A stretch of DNA of 64,000 bases, taken from positions 3,140,277 to 3,204,276 of the forward strand of contig NW_017802491.1 of NCBI RefSeq assembly GCF_001625305.1, written 5' to 3'. The notes beneath the pieces are model-generated. The model did not search any database, was not told where the DNA came from, and saw only the letters and a list, made by a program, of their open reading frames with translations. Positions 26,604 through 42,641 of this stretch are shown here, in pieces. The translations under genes were made by a program, and so were the position numbers. Within the stretch, counting starts at the first letter, position 1. Each line of letters opens with the position of its first letter. The DNA comes from Branchiostoma belcheri (Eukaryota; Chordata; Leptocardii; Amphioxiformes; Branchiostomatidae).

Positions 26604-27256
26604 ACCCACATCTTTCGAAAGAACTACGTCTATCCCCAGTTTACTTTTATTACAGTAGATGCAGACAAAGCGTGAAAGTAGCCTGCAGGTCAGCCATATC
26701 TCATTTCTAGAGATAGGGCTGGCGATAAAGGCTGGCAACAAATCAATAAAGTAACGAATGTTATAGGAAAAAAAATCAACAGACTAGAAAATGACACCTT
26801 TACCCTGGAGATGCACCATCCCATGGAAACCCAAAACTGATAAGAGCGTGCGAAATGGCATAAGTTTCGCGAAAAAATAAGTTTCCATTTCTTCAATCCT
26901 CCATCACCTATTTCTTCTTTTCCTTTGGAATCGATTTTGGCATTCTACGACAGTCACATTACTATCGTTTTCCATTATTTTTTTGCAATTCAAGTTTGCT
27001 CATTTTTGTAGCGATTACTACTAGTATCAGTATGGTTGAAAACGGACTAGAATCCATGAGCGCGTTGCAACGTTGATGTCACCCATATAGTCAACTCAAC
27101 ATGGCCTTACTAAAACATTTTTTTTACGTTCACCTACCTGGGGCACGAAAGAAGGGAGCAGAAACCATGGATCTAATACTTCGAGCTTTAGCAAAGGCAT
27201 AAAAGATATGTAATCTAATAGTGCTGCAAGGATGGGCAGTAGGCAGTAAGTATGGG

Positions 27257-27303
27257 TCTCCAAGCAGATCATACACCTTGCCACCGTATGATCTGCTTGG
27301 AGA
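27257..27303. mobile_element. Minimal TCTCCAAGCAGA hairpin element
   Basis: TCTCCAAGCAGATCATA, a 13-base loop, then its exact complement: 47 bp in all. The ends match those of the longer MITEs nearby, so it is a near-minimal family member or excision remnant. The surrounding 26604-27531 shows no gene. Confidence 0.85.
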
Positions 27304-27531
27304 TTACTTTAGTAGTGGTGGGGGCATTTTACAACCAATATCATCATGATCATATGATGATGCATTCCTGAAACCAAGGAGATTGAACATCCTTGCACAC
27401 TGATAAACCCACAGTCTACAGAAAATACACTTTGTTTAGAAAAAAAAACGTTACATCAAACGGTTATTGGTCTAAGTTATATGTATGTCCTTGGTATGAC
27501 TCACGAAGCACGATACGAAGATGAGGATAGT

Positions 27532-27700
27532 GTACTCTCCAAGCAGAGGTTGTGGGGGAATGATCGTTAGCTTTTTATACATGACCTTTTTTTGTCGCTA
27601 ATCCCCGTCGGTGGCCGGCGACCTTCTCTGGCTAATGGATACTGCCTGGCCAATTTGATACTGTCTTTTTGCCACCGAAAGGGATCTGCTTGGAGATTAC
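27532..27700. mobile_element. MITE with TCTCCAAGCAGA termini, copy 2
   Basis: Left end GTACTCTCCAAGCAGAGG, right end TCTGCTTGGAGATTAC. The interior shares long blocks with copy 1 (for example CTTCTCTGGCTAATGGATAC and GCCAATTTGATACTGTC). It ends only about 90 bp before the NDUFAB1 start codon, so it lies within that gene's promoter or 5' UTR. Confidence 0.88.
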
Positions 27701-27792
27701 TAGTACTAGCCTCCGGCTACGATAGCGAGGTACACCCCTCTTTTACTTTAGTATCACCTAAACTAGCGCATTGCATCCTGGGAGTGGACAAA

Positions 27793-29573
<1,781 letters not shown>

Positions 29574-29627
29574 CACCACAGGTGGGAACTGGTCCATGAT
29601 GAACATCTTTCAAATATCCAATTTTCA

Positions 29628-30293
29628 TCTTCTTCTTCTTCTTCTTGAGTACTCTCTAACCACCCCTACTGGGGTATCACTGAGAGGGGGGGGTGCGACG
29701 GACTATGGCTGCGCGGCCAGAAGCCCGGCCTTGAAGGCCTCCACTGTCTGGGCTTTTACAAGCTGGCCCGGTAACTTGTTCCACTCATTTATCGTTCTTG
29801 GAAAAAAAGAAAATCTAAAACAGTCTGTTTTGGCAGGTATTGCTTGATACTTATATTCATGACTTCCTCTGGTACGCCTATGGGCAGGTTTGAGGTATTG
29901 TTCCATTTGAATATTAATATGTCCATGAGTAATTTTATATAAAGATATCAAGCGAGCGGTTCTCCTTCTGTCAACAAGTAACGGCCACTGGAGGCGCTTT
30001 AGCATGTCAGAAACACTGCTGGTATAGTCATAATCACTAACAGCCATTCGCGCCGCCCTTCGTTGGACTCGCTCCAACGCCTGGGAACCACCGATGGTGT
30101 GGGGATCCCATACAGTCGCACAGTACTCCAGGTGTGGGCGTACAAGTGTTCTGTAGCATGTAGATTTGACACGAAGAGGACAGTGCGAAAGGTTACGGCG
30201 GATGACTGCCAGTATCCTATTAGCTCTACCAGTGACATAATTTATATGTGTGTCCCATTTCATATCCTGAGATATCTGCTTCAAATTTAGCAC
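29628..30293 (-). mobile_element. 5'-truncated CR1/Jockey-type LINE, C-terminal fragment
   Basis: A 196-codon minus-strand frame (29703-30293) contains the end of a non-LTR reverse transcriptase: YRTLVRPHLEYCATVWDPH, LERVQRRAARM, SLYKITHG, NEWNKLPGQLV. Catalytic motifs and endonuclease are absent. On the minus strand the 3' end runs into an (AAG)n tail (29628-29646 on the plus strand), typical of LINE families that end in a short tandem repeat. The same 3' end occurs at 50572-50650. It lies within or just after the NDUFAB1 3' UTR. Confidence 0.85.
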
Positions 30294-33200
30294 TGACCAT
30301 TATTGAAAAATAAGTGCAAAGTACATGAAACATCATCAGTTTTGCACCCTATCTGCCAAACAGTCTGCCCACCCCAGGCATCACCTACATTTAAGAGTAC
30401 CATCTAAATTTGGCATTGAAGGAAGCTCGAAGGGGCTTGAAAGCCTTAGGAAAGCTTATTTCTAGCCCCATGCCCCATATGGCTTGAAGTACATGTATTA
30501 CATCTCACTGCTTATTGTTTATGGATATTAAGATTCATGCAATAGCTCACAGATTTTCGCCAAAAAGCAGTTACTCAAGCAACTGGATATGATTTTGGAA
30601 ACGGTCAGACGTTTCAGCTAGTATCCACCAGCTTTCGTCAGTGACTGTCTTTTGGCATATCGTATTACCTGGATGTCTAACCTTCATTGACCTCACAGAT
30701 TTTGTTTCCAGACCATGTTTCTGTCCTATTTTATATAACACTTTTTTGTTTTACAGATTGCTGTTGTTGGAGTTGGTACCAGTAGTACATGTGTGGAGAA
30801 CATGCATCTCAAGATTTATATCAACATCAGTTCCAGACTTCAAAGTAGATGACTTGATGATATAAGCTTACTTAACAGAAGACATTTCGATGAAAATACT
30901 GTGATTCTCCAAGATAGCAATTCAGTAAACCCTTGTTACCTGGTGTTTGTTATGGACCTGTTTACTTTCAATCAAATTATCGATGTCTGAAGGAACTGGT
31001 CTGTACAACATTGTTCATTTCAAGCACTTCCTGTTAGAGTAAAATGAACCCTCTTTTCTGTGGATACGTTTTGTCTGTGTAAGTCACTATTAAACCTAGT
31101 GTTTGCGATACAACTTACATTATTGTTTTTTAATCTTTTATTACATAAAACATGATAACTTGTTCAAAGGTCTAGCTCACCTTTACTTTGTGACAAACTG
31201 AACGCACACTCATGTCACAATCAAGGAACCTAACATATAACAACATCCAATACATCATACATGTATAACTGAACATGTAGGGAAGTAATGTTTACTATTG
31301 GAAGATATGGAAAAAGAAAGCCCCAAATGACAGTGCTCAGCTGTTCTCAGATGTTGCAAAATGTACATCAGCATTCAAATGTCACAGGTGCATTCAAAAG
31401 GTATGTTTCAATTGCAACTTGCAAGTCATATCAGTATACCTGGGTTCTGCAGCTCAGTGCACTTTCAGGCTGAAGATTTCCAATGCACACAAGGCAATTT
31501 TGACTACACACTAAGTTTGCACTTTGCAGAGATTTTTGCAACATGGAATTGATAACTTTGACCTGTTCTTACTTTCGTAAAAACCCTTATACTTACACGT
31601 AAGTCTACGCTGGGTCGGTAAAAAAAGCCAGAGTGTACGTAGAGGTAATATGCTAATATACATCATAAAAGTCCCTGAAAAGCCCGAGTCGTATAGCCTG
31701 CTATGAAAGCCCTCTTTGTTTCTTGCCGCTTTCCATACACAGCCAGTTGCTAACTTCACTTCCTGTGCATGACCCTATTGAGGAATAACTGACCGTTCTT
31801 TTCTGTCTTGGTACGGTGCCCCAGCCACCAGTCTTTCCCTGCACTGAGCGTTAATGTCGCAAGGTGCGTTTCTGCAATCTCCAAGCAGATGTTGGGAGAA
31901 GCGTGGCGCTTTGCTCACTATGCCGCTTCGTGACAACGAACTGCCACACGAAAGGGGTCAATGAGGAATCGTCACACGGTTCTCTCCTAACGTCTGCTTG
32001 GAGATTATCGTACGTTTATGCTGGTTACCAGTAGAAAGTAGATGCTGGATTTTTTTTTTCATCCGAGCAAACTGGGGTAAAACATGACGTCCTTACCGGT
32101 GGTAGCTTGTCATGCGTTACATCGACTTCGGGCAGCTAACAGAGAAACGATCATGCCAACTTTAACATTAACATCTAAGACTATCAATGAGGACATTGGA
32201 TGGGGTGTGTGCATCATTGGGAATTAATCCTAACCAAAGCCGGGACAGATATGCATTTCAGTCTGGTCAATGTGAGGGTGGAATGACCGAGTGCACTAAA
32301 GGTCATGTATTTTGTTTCTGGCATTCCACGATCTTCGGAAATGTCATTATGTTGCCCTGACAAGCTTAAGGTTATTAAACACATGCCTGTGAACACGAGA
32401 TGTCGCAGCAAGAAAGCTAATTATTTGATACATTTACTCTCCAATATTATATAAAAAAACACGCTATCTCAATAGCTATATAGACGTACGGGTGCGCACG
32501 TCTCTAAGCTGAGAAGACCATGCAATGGCGATAGAATCAGCCTCAAATGACTTGCACCTTTATAGTTGGTAAGGATTAGGTCACAGGTACATTTTGTAGC
32601 ATAGCATAGCGTCACCGCCATAGACTTTCAACTATGTCACAGGTGCAGAACTAGCCCTTTGTTTCCCTTGGATACCGGTATTCAAGCACAGCAAGTGGCA
32701 CGGGAGACCAAAATAACGACTCTGGAGCCGGTAGTATCAGGCCTGTAGTTTCTCTTAACTCCGCAACATCGTTACTAATAAGTACTATCTATGAGTTTAG
32801 GAAAGTATCAAGATATATATGACGTTGGCTGACTGCTACTTATAGACGAGTAGCGGTTACCATAGTCCATCAGACGCGTCGTGTTTACAGACGCTTTATG
32901 AGTCCTTTTGTTACATTGAAAAACGATCTACCTGCCCGCCATTTCGTCGGAAAGGTGTTCTGGGGTGTGCGAGTACTACCTGCGTTTGTGCACATTTTCG
33001 GAACTTAGTCAAACCTGAATTACACAAAAGTATCAGGGGGTCGAAGACAACGAATGTGGCTTGCAGATAATGGGAAAAACTGGCGTATTCCGGGCATTGG
33101 GGCCTGACAGTCAAGGTCGTTTTCACCATCAACACTTTTTTCGTTAAGGTAATTGCAAAAATATGAGATAAAAGTACACTTTAGCCGCAATCTTTGATAA

Positions 33201-33309
33201 AATGTCGACAAATAATCGAAAATAGGAATCTTTTGGTAGCTGTCAGGAAAAGTTCGACCTCTCAGACTTATGCCGTCTTTCAGAACAAACTGCGTTTCTT
33301 AAGGGTAAC
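30294..33309. other. NDUFAB1-H1 spacer
   Basis: No supported gene in about 3 kb. A TTTTACAG acceptor-like site near 30757 and ATTAAA near 31090 could belong to a spliced NDUFAB1 3' UTR, but this is not established. One MITE (31876-32006) lies inside. Confidence 0.5.
31876..32006. mobile_element. MITE with TCTCCAAGCAGA termini, divergent copy
   Basis: AATCTCCAAGCAGA (31876-31889) and TCTGCTTGGAGATT (31993-32006) are perfect 14-bp inverted ends. The pairing continues imperfectly inward (TGTTGGGAGA against TCTCCTAACG). The interior differs from copies 1 and 2, so it is a separate subfamily sharing the same ends. Confidence 0.85.
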
Positions 33310-33316
33310 AAACACA
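33310..33316 (+). promoter_or_regulatory. H1 box (AAACACA)
   Basis: AAACACA, the element characteristic of replication-dependent H1 promoters, 136 bp before the H1 start codon. Confidence 0.65.
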
Positions 33317-33451
33317 CTTCTTAAGGTTCTTGGCCATTTCTTCCTTGAATAGGTGACTGCTTTCTATTGCGTCCGCACGGACACAATATATGCAGGGCAC
33401 GCTGCGCGCGAAACTTCATTCTTACTCTTCAGTACGACTGTAAAAGTAATC

Positions 33452-33970
33452 ATGTCCGCACCAGCAGCAGCACCTGCCAAGAAGGCAACCAAGGCTAAGA
33501 AGCCTAAGAAGCCAGCGGCCCACCCGCCGGTCGCCAAGATGGTCATCGCCGCCATCGCCGCCTTGAAGGACCGCAAGGGATCCTCCCTGCAGGCCATCAA
33601 GAAGTACATCGCCGCCAACTACAAGTTCGACGTCGTCAAGCAGGGCCATGTCATCAGGCGTGTCATCAAGAACATGCTGGCCAAGGGTCTGCTCACCCAG
33701 GCTAAGGGCAAGGGCGCCGCCGGCTCCTTCAGGCTCGGCGCTGCCGCCAAGAAGGCCCCCAAGAAGCCCAAGGCAAAGAAGCCCAAGGCAAAGAAGGCCA
33801 AGAAGCCCAAGAAGGCCAAGAAGCCAAAGGCAAAGAAGGCCAAGAAGCCAAAGGCAAAGAAGCCAAAGGCAAAGAAGGCCAAGAAGCCAGCAGCCAAGAA
33901 GGCAGCCAAGAAGCCAGCAGCCAAGAAGGCCAAGAAGCCAAAGAAGAAGGCAGCTCCCAAGAAGAAGTAG
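33452..33970 (+). CDS. H1: Linker histone H1
   Basis: Intronless, 172 residues. Start set at [17 protein letters not shown], which follows the promoter and has the usual H1 beginning; an in-frame ATG 33 codons upstream is followed by non-histone sequence. The globular winged-helix domain covers about residues 25-95: [63 protein letters not shown]. The remaining ~78 residues contain only Ala, Lys and Pro, as AKKPK-type repeats, with no Ser or Thr. The protein therefore has no SP/TP motif for cell-cycle kinases. It binds linker DNA at the nucleosome dyad. It is shorter than vertebrate somatic H1s (about 210-225). Confidence 0.97.
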   Translation: MSAPAAAPAKKATKAKKPKKPAAHPPVAKMVIAAIAALKDRKGSSLQAIKKYIAANYKFDVVKQGHVIRRVIKNMLAKGLLTQAKGKGAAGSFRLGAAAKKAPKKPKAKKPKAKKAKKPKKAKKPKAKKAKKPKAKKPKAKKAKKPAAKKAAKKPAAKKAKKPKKKAAPKKK

Positions 33971-33996
33971 GTCTTCTCCTGACGGCAGAAACCACC

Positions 33997-34012
33997 GGCC
34001 CTTTTCAGGGCC
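33997..34012 (+). terminator. Histone 3' processing stem-loop (H1)
   Basis: GGCCCTTTTCAGGGCC followed by ACCCAAATATTCAAAAAGAGCTT; AAAGAGCT is the best form of the U7-binding core in this cluster. Confidence 0.96.
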
Positions 34013-34602
34013 ACCCAAATATTCAAAAAGAGCTTATCATATCACTTGCTGTTAGGTCAATATATGTCTTCTCGGTAAGCAATTTTGTGTTACAATTTTG
34101 TGTTCCAAACATGTGGATGTGATACAAAAGGCTTTCCTTCATTGGTTAAACATAACGATTGGGAGCATTTTTTATCATTGTAGTTGGTTTGTCGGATTGT
34201 ACAGATATCGGTACATACACACCTGGCGCTTTCTGTATAACAGAAACTATGTACAGTCGTACGCACATTACTTTTCAGTTCCTGCCTCTACCTTTTCTAT
34301 CGGTCCCTTCCGTGTTTCGGTACCTCTGACACTACATGATATAACGTCCGCGGGCCGTATAGACGAGTATTTCACCTTTCACGACAGTTAGTTTAGAGAA
34401 ATAAAAATGGAAAGAGGGAAGGAACTCTTTTCATGACAGACAGACAAGTTTTGATCTGACTTTGAAATCGTGTCTAACAAATGCTGTGTAAGCTAGTCGA
34501 AGCAACGGCTAATATCAGTTAAAGGAAGCCAATAATTTTGCAGGGCAAGCCAGTCGTCGCCATGTTCAGGTTGTTTTTTACTCGAGTGGGTGCGTGACCT
34601 GA

Positions 34603-34640
34603 GCGCCAAAACTGACCTGTGCGCCAAAACTGACCAATGA
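34603..34640 (-). promoter_or_regulatory. Tandem E2F-like sites with CCAAT box, no gene attached
   Basis: GCGCCAAAA at 34603-34611 and 34621-34629 (complement TTTTGGCGC, an E2F consensus), spaced 18 bp apart, followed by GACCAATGA. A related CAAAACTGACCAA string lies in the H2A/H2B promoter at about 36216. Here it sits between the 3' ends of H1 and H2A, and no transcript start or coding region is recognisable nearby. The rest of 34013-35686 shows no gene. Confidence 0.4.
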
Positions 34641-35686
34641 ATGCTTCTGTATCAACACTTAATACAACTCAACAACAATTGCTGTTACTGATCCATACCG
34701 ACACGGCGTCCTGGCAACCAATGGACGCCGCGTGTTTCGTTTGTTTAGCTCCTTGGCGGGATCTTCGATTGCTGGCAGTCCATTGAGGAACTGTTGTTTG
34801 TTCACTTTTTGTTCCACTTGGTAGCGCGACCTATCCAAGGACAGGTTACCGCTACCTGTAGTCACAATCGGCATGTACCTCAGACATACCTTGAGAATAA
34901 CGTTGTCGCTGTGGTAGTTGCCCGGTATTTCAAATCATGGTTTACATGTCTGATGTCTTAAAAGCCTCAAACCTGGGAATGCCCAATGCGTGTATCAAGA
35001 ACCATTTGTTGCTGCTGTGTGTTTATTACCACTGAGAACAGCTATTCACCGTATATGTACACCTGGGGTTCACTTTGTTTGACCCCAGCAACCTTAACGA
35101 TGTTATTAGCGACGTAACCTGGCCAGATCCTTCACAACAATTTCACATGTTTGGCATAGATCGACGAAAATCGACGAATGGTGTAAATTTATATGTGGAG
35201 AGTAATTCCATTCATTTGTGTTGATGAATAGAATTCCGAAGAAACGTGATATTTGGCGCCTAAAAATCCCTTTGTCTTACCTTATTTGATTCCCATTTGG
35301 ATTTCAACGTCTTTTCGGCACCAAGGTATCCTTTACAACCGACGAACAAAAGTAGAAAGCAGGCGGGGGAGGAGAGGGTGAACAGGTTGCTAACGTTTCC
35401 AGTATGGATAATTGATTTTCACTCACCAGAAGGATTCAGAAAAAATAGTTCCACGCGTAATCAAATGAGCTATATCTCTCAAAAGATTTTATCTTTCTGT
35501 TTGCACAGTGCCTTATTTATTTAAATTAGAATATCAGAACGACGATGTCTACCTCTCAAGAGCGTGCAGACAAGAACACCTTAAAGCTTCGCTACCTTCC
35601 CACTCATGTGGCTGTAGATAGATCATTAGCTAAACACTTCAAACGTCTAAGTTGTGATTACATAGAGCTCTTTCTAAGATTTTGGT

Positions 35687-35702
35687 GGCCCTGAAAAGGG
35701 CC
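35687..35702 (-). terminator. Histone 3' processing stem-loop (H2A variant)
   Basis: Complement of GGCCCTTTTCAGGGCC, followed on the minus strand by ACCAAAATCTTAGAAAGAGCT, an excellent purine element. Confidence 0.96.
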
Positions 35703-35725
35703 GGTGTATTTGTTCTTCTGGTTGT

Positions 35726-36088
35726 TTAAGAAGACTTCTTCTTGGGCAGGAGCACGGCGTGGATGTTGGGCAGCACACCTCCCTGGGCGATGGTCACACC
35801 ACCCAGCAGCCTGTTCAGCTCCTCGTCGTTACGGACGGCCAGCTGAAGGTGACGGGGGATGATCCTGGTCTTCTTGTTGTCGCGGGCAGCGTTGCCGGCC
35901 AACTCGAGGATCTCAGCGGTCAGGTACTCCAGCACGGCGGCCAGGTAGACTGGGGCGCCGGCACCGACGCGGTTGGCATAGTTGCCCTTGCGCAGGAAAC
36001 GGTGCACACGGCCGACAGGGAACTGAAGCCCTGCACGGGAGGATCGGCTCTTCCCCTTTGCCTTCTTTCCCTTACCACGTCCAGACAT
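35726..36088 (-). CDS. H2A: Histone H2A, divergent 120-aa form
   Basis: Intronless H2A of 120 residues. Start taken at [20 protein letters not shown]; the frame stays open 37 codons upstream, but those codons overlap the TATA box and cannot be histone. Compared with the two 125-aa copies the tail is shorter ([10 protein letters not shown] for [12 protein letters not shown]), NYAN replaces NYAE, NRLLGG replaces NKLLSG, and the end is LLPKKKSS. The signature [18 protein letters not shown] and the acidic patch remain. Divergently paired with an equally distinct H2B at 36388. Confidence 0.97.
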   Translation of the reverse strand: MSGRGKGKKAKGKSRSSRAGLQFPVGRVHRFLRKGNYANRVGAGAPVYLAAVLEYLTAEILELAGNAARDNKKTRIIPRHLQLAVRNDEELNRLLGGVTIAQGGVLPNIHAVLLPKKKSS

Positions 36089-36387
36089 GTTGATATCGCT
36101 TTGCTTACCTGTTTGTTGGTTGCAAAAAGATACTCTCTTGCGTCCCCGCTGCCTTTTTATAATAGCCGCGCGGACAAAAGAACACAGGGAACAGACCAAT
36201 GACAGACACAGGTGTCAAAACTGACCAACCAACAAGAAATCGATTGAAAACTATCATCCAATCATCAACAGGGAGTTCTTTTGTGTACCGTTATCCACAC
36301 ATTTACATATTGGAGGCAATAAATACCAGGTAAGCGAATAGAGTTGCTACTTTTCGATTGAATCCTTCGTCGAAACGTTATCGCATC
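36089..36387. promoter_or_regulatory. Divergent H2A/H2B promoter
   Basis: For H2A, TATAAAAAGG on the minus strand (36152-36161). CCAAT boxes at 36196 and 36258. For H2B, the octamer is imperfect (ATTTACAT, about 36300-36307) and GCAATAAATACC may serve as a weak TATA. The CACGTCCGCAA block of the other H2B promoters is missing. Confidence 0.6.
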
Positions 36388-36750
36388 ATGCCGCCAAAGA
36401 CCCCAGGAAAGGCCGCCAAGAAGGCAGGTAAGGCCCGCCGTGCAGGTGGAGCCAAGAGGAGGAGGAGAAGGAGGGAGTCCTTCGGTATCTACATCTACAA
36501 GGTGCTCAAGCAGGTGCACCCCGACACCGGTGTCTCCAGCAAGGCCATGGGCATCATGAACTCCTTCGTCAACGACATCTTCGAGCGTATCGCTGGCGAG
36601 GCTTCCCGCCTGGCTCACTACAACAAGCGCTCCACCATCAGCAGCCGGGAGATCCAGACCGCCGTGCGTCTGCTGCTGCCTGGCGAGCTGGCCAAGCACG
36701 CCGTCAGCGAGGGCACCAAGGCCGTCACCAAGTACACCAGCTCCAAGTAA
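36388..36750 (+). CDS. H2B: Histone H2B, divergent 120-aa form
   Basis: Intronless, 120 residues. Starts [20 protein letters not shown]; the ten in-frame codons upstream are not histone-like. The tail ends [18 protein letters not shown] (Ile where the other copies have Val). The fold and AVTKYTSSK end match the others. The 3' purine element is poor (TTTCTTGAGTGCT). It forms a head-to-head pair with the 120-aa H2A, so this pair has diverged together from the 25-26 kb pair. Confidence 0.98.
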   Translation: MPPKTPGKAAKKAGKARRAGGAKRRRRRRESFGIYIYKVLKQVHPDTGVSSKAMGIMNSFVNDIFERIAGEASRLAHYNKRSTISSREIQTAVRLLLPGELAKHAVSEGTKAVTKYTSSK

Positions 36751-36777
36751 ATCAACAACTGCAAGACCTACCACACC

Positions 36778-36793
36778 GGCCCTTTTCAGGGCC
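36778..36793 (+). terminator. Histone 3' processing stem-loop (H2B)
   Basis: GGCCCTTTTCAGGGCC followed by ACCAACATATTTCTTGAGTGC; the downstream element is the least conserved of the twelve. Confidence 0.95.
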
Positions 36794-37111
36794 ACCAACA
36801 TATTTCTTGAGTGCTGTATCGTTTTCCGAAGTATGTCCGCAGTTCGTTCTTAGGAAGGTTTCTAAATACATTTGGGTTTTTGCTTGCTAAAGTATATATA
36901 AAGTAAAACCATTTGAGATATAGAAATGGCTACAAGTAACATAAGAGAACAGAACTTGCTCCTCCAATGGCCAACAGCGGTATGCAACCAACGGGGCCTG
37001 CTTACAGCGCCACATTTCTACATACCAACCTATTTGCGCAAAATTTTGCTGACTGTGGTGCTGACCGGTGCCAGACTAATAATATATTCTGGCAGACAGG
37101 GTATAGTTAGC

Positions 37112-37210
37112 CTGGGTGCCATCCGATTTGTAACGGCAACCTCGAATTTCGGGGTTTGCTAGCACATATATCGTACCGAATTTCGGGGCTGCCGTTACAA
37201 TGGCACCCAG
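37112..37210. repeat. Fold-back element, 99 bp
   Basis: CTGGGTGCCA (37112-37121) pairs with TGGCACCCAG (37201-37210) and TTGTAACGGCA (37128-37138) with TGCCGTTACAA (37190-37200). CGAATTTCGGGG also occurs twice inside, in direct orientation. A MITE-like hairpin. The flanking 36794-37989 shows no gene. Confidence 0.75.
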
Positions 37211-37989
37211 CCTTGGGACGGTACCCCTCAGGGCTCTAAAGTCACATGAATTGTACATGGATGACTGCCCAATCTGTCAAGTACCTGCTACAGGAACAGG
37301 TGTCAGAAGGAATCGTGAAATATACACACATAGAATACATTAGATGGAGGAGCAAAGTTCCCTCCCTCTTATATTTGGTTGGTTGTGCATCAATGGTCAA
37401 GTACTAGAAGTAAATGTTTGCGGGACGCCTTGAGTGCACCGCAGTGTTGTTCTACTACTGTGGCGTTAACTAGACAAAGCCACACTGAGTGATAAGGCGC
37501 GTAAAATTGAACACGATTGCGCCCAAACGGTAACCATATCTTTGCTGATACCTTTGTTTCCATCCCCATATTGGTTACGTGGGTGTCTCCCTCTAGAAGC
37601 GTGAAACTACATTGGTCCACAGAAGGGGTCAAAGTAAAATAAATATTGAGGTTTAGAAATGTCTGTTAGCATAGTCTGCGGGGCCGGGGCTATCATTGCC
37701 ATGGCAATGATTGAATTCAATACATTAAAACCACCAGCGTTTAACGCAACAGCCTCTAAGTAGATACATGTACTTTGATACGTCTGACAAAATTTATGCT
37801 TTTGGGTATCCTAATTCAATAGTCCTGTGTTTAGCTAGTGATGTTTCACTGCAGATGTGCTTTAATCTTACTTGTCACGTGGATAATCATAGGGCAAGTG
37901 TATCTATAGTAGTTTTGTGCGAGACATGTATTAATAATATGATACATACTGTTGTGATATATAAACAGCTCTTTCTGGAAGGAGTGGGT

Positions 37990-38005
37990 GGCCCTGAAAA
38001 GGGCC
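37990..38005 (-). terminator. Histone 3' processing stem-loop (interrupted H3)
   Basis: Complement of GGCCCTTTTCAGGGCC, followed on the minus strand by ACCCACTCCTTCCAGAAAGAGC. Identical to the element of the intact copy at 40672. Confidence 0.95.
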
Positions 38006-38029
38006 GGGTTTCACGTCTCGGCTTACGAT

Positions 38030-40091
<2,062 letters not shown>

Positions 40092-40104
40092 TGGTACGTG
40101 CCAT

Positions 40105-40634
40105 CTTTACCTTCTTCCTGTGATGAAGTCGATGAATGAACTTAAGTGTAACTGTTGGAATTTATACATACGCGGGCTTAGCCACAATTGGTCAGTTTTG
40201 AAATTTACAACAACGTCATTGGTCCTTTTATCTTATCCCCTATTGGATAAAGTACTTTTACCTGATTGGACCGAAGGGTGAACATCAGAATCCGACTTTT
40301 GCAGCAAGGTCGCGGACTAAAAAATTCTACTATCATGATTGGACAGCTAATGGCTGGGCTAGCCCAAACAATCAGAGGGTCTACAATATGGATATAAACT
40401 GATATCAAATGTGTTCTAACAAATAAATAATGTTTGTAATTTAAATATAGTTCCTAAAACTGTATCTAATCAAAATTTATCATATGTTTTTGACTGTTTA
40501 GGCATTTTTGGTCATTTCTAATGGTTAAGTGCAACCCCCTTTTCTTGAATGTTACTGTCTTCGCTACTGTAATTGGTCAAATTATGTGCCACGCCATTGG
40601 TCCTTTCAACTATCGTGGACGTTGATTGGGCTTG
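40105..40634 (-). promoter_or_regulatory. H3 promoter of the interrupted copy
   Basis: Nearly identical to 41123-41652, with two substitutions noticed by eye (40109 and the CACAATTGG/TACAATTGG site near 40189). It ends exactly at the N run. Confidence 0.85.
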
Positions 40635-40654
40635 NNNNNNNNNNNNNNNNNNNN
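40635..40654. other. Assembly gap (20 N) between overlapping contig ends
   Basis: Sequence to the left ends in GATTGGGCTTG, which matches 41642-41652. Sequence to the right begins TTCTGGAAGGAG, which matches 37973. The two contigs therefore overlap by 998 bp of shared sequence. Confidence 0.95.
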
Positions 40655-40671
40655 TTCTGGAAGGAGTGGGT

Positions 40672-40687
40672 GGCCCTGAAAAGGGCC
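40672..40687 (-). terminator. Histone 3' processing stem-loop (H3)
   Basis: Complement of GGCCCTTTTCAGGGCC. Only 17 bases of sequence lie between it and the gap, so the purine element is partly cut (CCAGAA remains; the match continues in the other copy). Confidence 0.95.
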
Positions 40688-40711
40688 GGGTTTCACGTCT
40701 CGGCTTACGAT

Positions 40712-42067
<1,356 letters not shown>

Positions 42068-42099
42068 AGTGTTAACTTGCAACCAAGCACTAAATACCC

Positions 42100-42115
42100 G
42101 GCCCTTTTCAGGGCC
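42100..42115 (+). terminator. Histone 3' processing stem-loop (H4)
   Basis: GGCCCTTTTCAGGGCC followed by ACCACATATTCCAGAAAGAAC. Confidence 0.96.
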
Positions 42116-42428
42116 ACCACATATTCCAGAAAGAACCTATTGGTCACTTGCTATAATTTACGATATCCATATACCGTGATGTATTGTGCTATCTGCCTTG
42201 CTACTTAAGTAATTTGGAAGGTCTGCAATTGTTTTCCTATCGATCATATTAAACAGTGAAATTTAAGGCTTGGACGTGATTTGAAGACAACCACCAGTAT
42301 GTCCGAGATAAGCTTGGGTGTCGTCCATAGTGTATACTCGTTATAACCAGGCCCGGGAAACGGATAACACGCACCTTGGCCAAACAGATACTAGTACCAT
42401 GCCAGTTTGTAAGCTAGGCTGAGGAGGA

Positions 42429-42491
42429 GGAATGGAACCTTCTCTCCGTGGCTATGTACCATGGCCACTCTTCAAAACGCTGTATCAAAAT
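42429..42491. repeat. Dispersed repeat, copy B
   Basis: GGAATGGAACCTTCTCTC... CTCTTCAAAACGCTGTATC as at 19982-20069. The rest of 42116-42641 shows no gene. Confidence 0.75.
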
Positions 42492-42641
42492 CCCAACCCG
42501 CCTCGGAGCCTTCATACTAATCATAGGAGCCCTGGAGGCTACTGAAAGCTTCGGACGGGTACAGGCGTTTGTCCAGTTTGGACTGCTCCTTTTTACGTCT
42601 CGTCTTAGCCAACCGGTTTAAATCTGGCATGTTGTCTATTT

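Noticed and set aside
36358-36387. Upstream in-frame ATG extending H2B by ten residues (similar extensions at 21894, 33353 and 36199)
   Set aside because: The added residues are not histone-like and in several cases overlap promoter elements; family starts MPPK, MSAP and MSGRGK were used.
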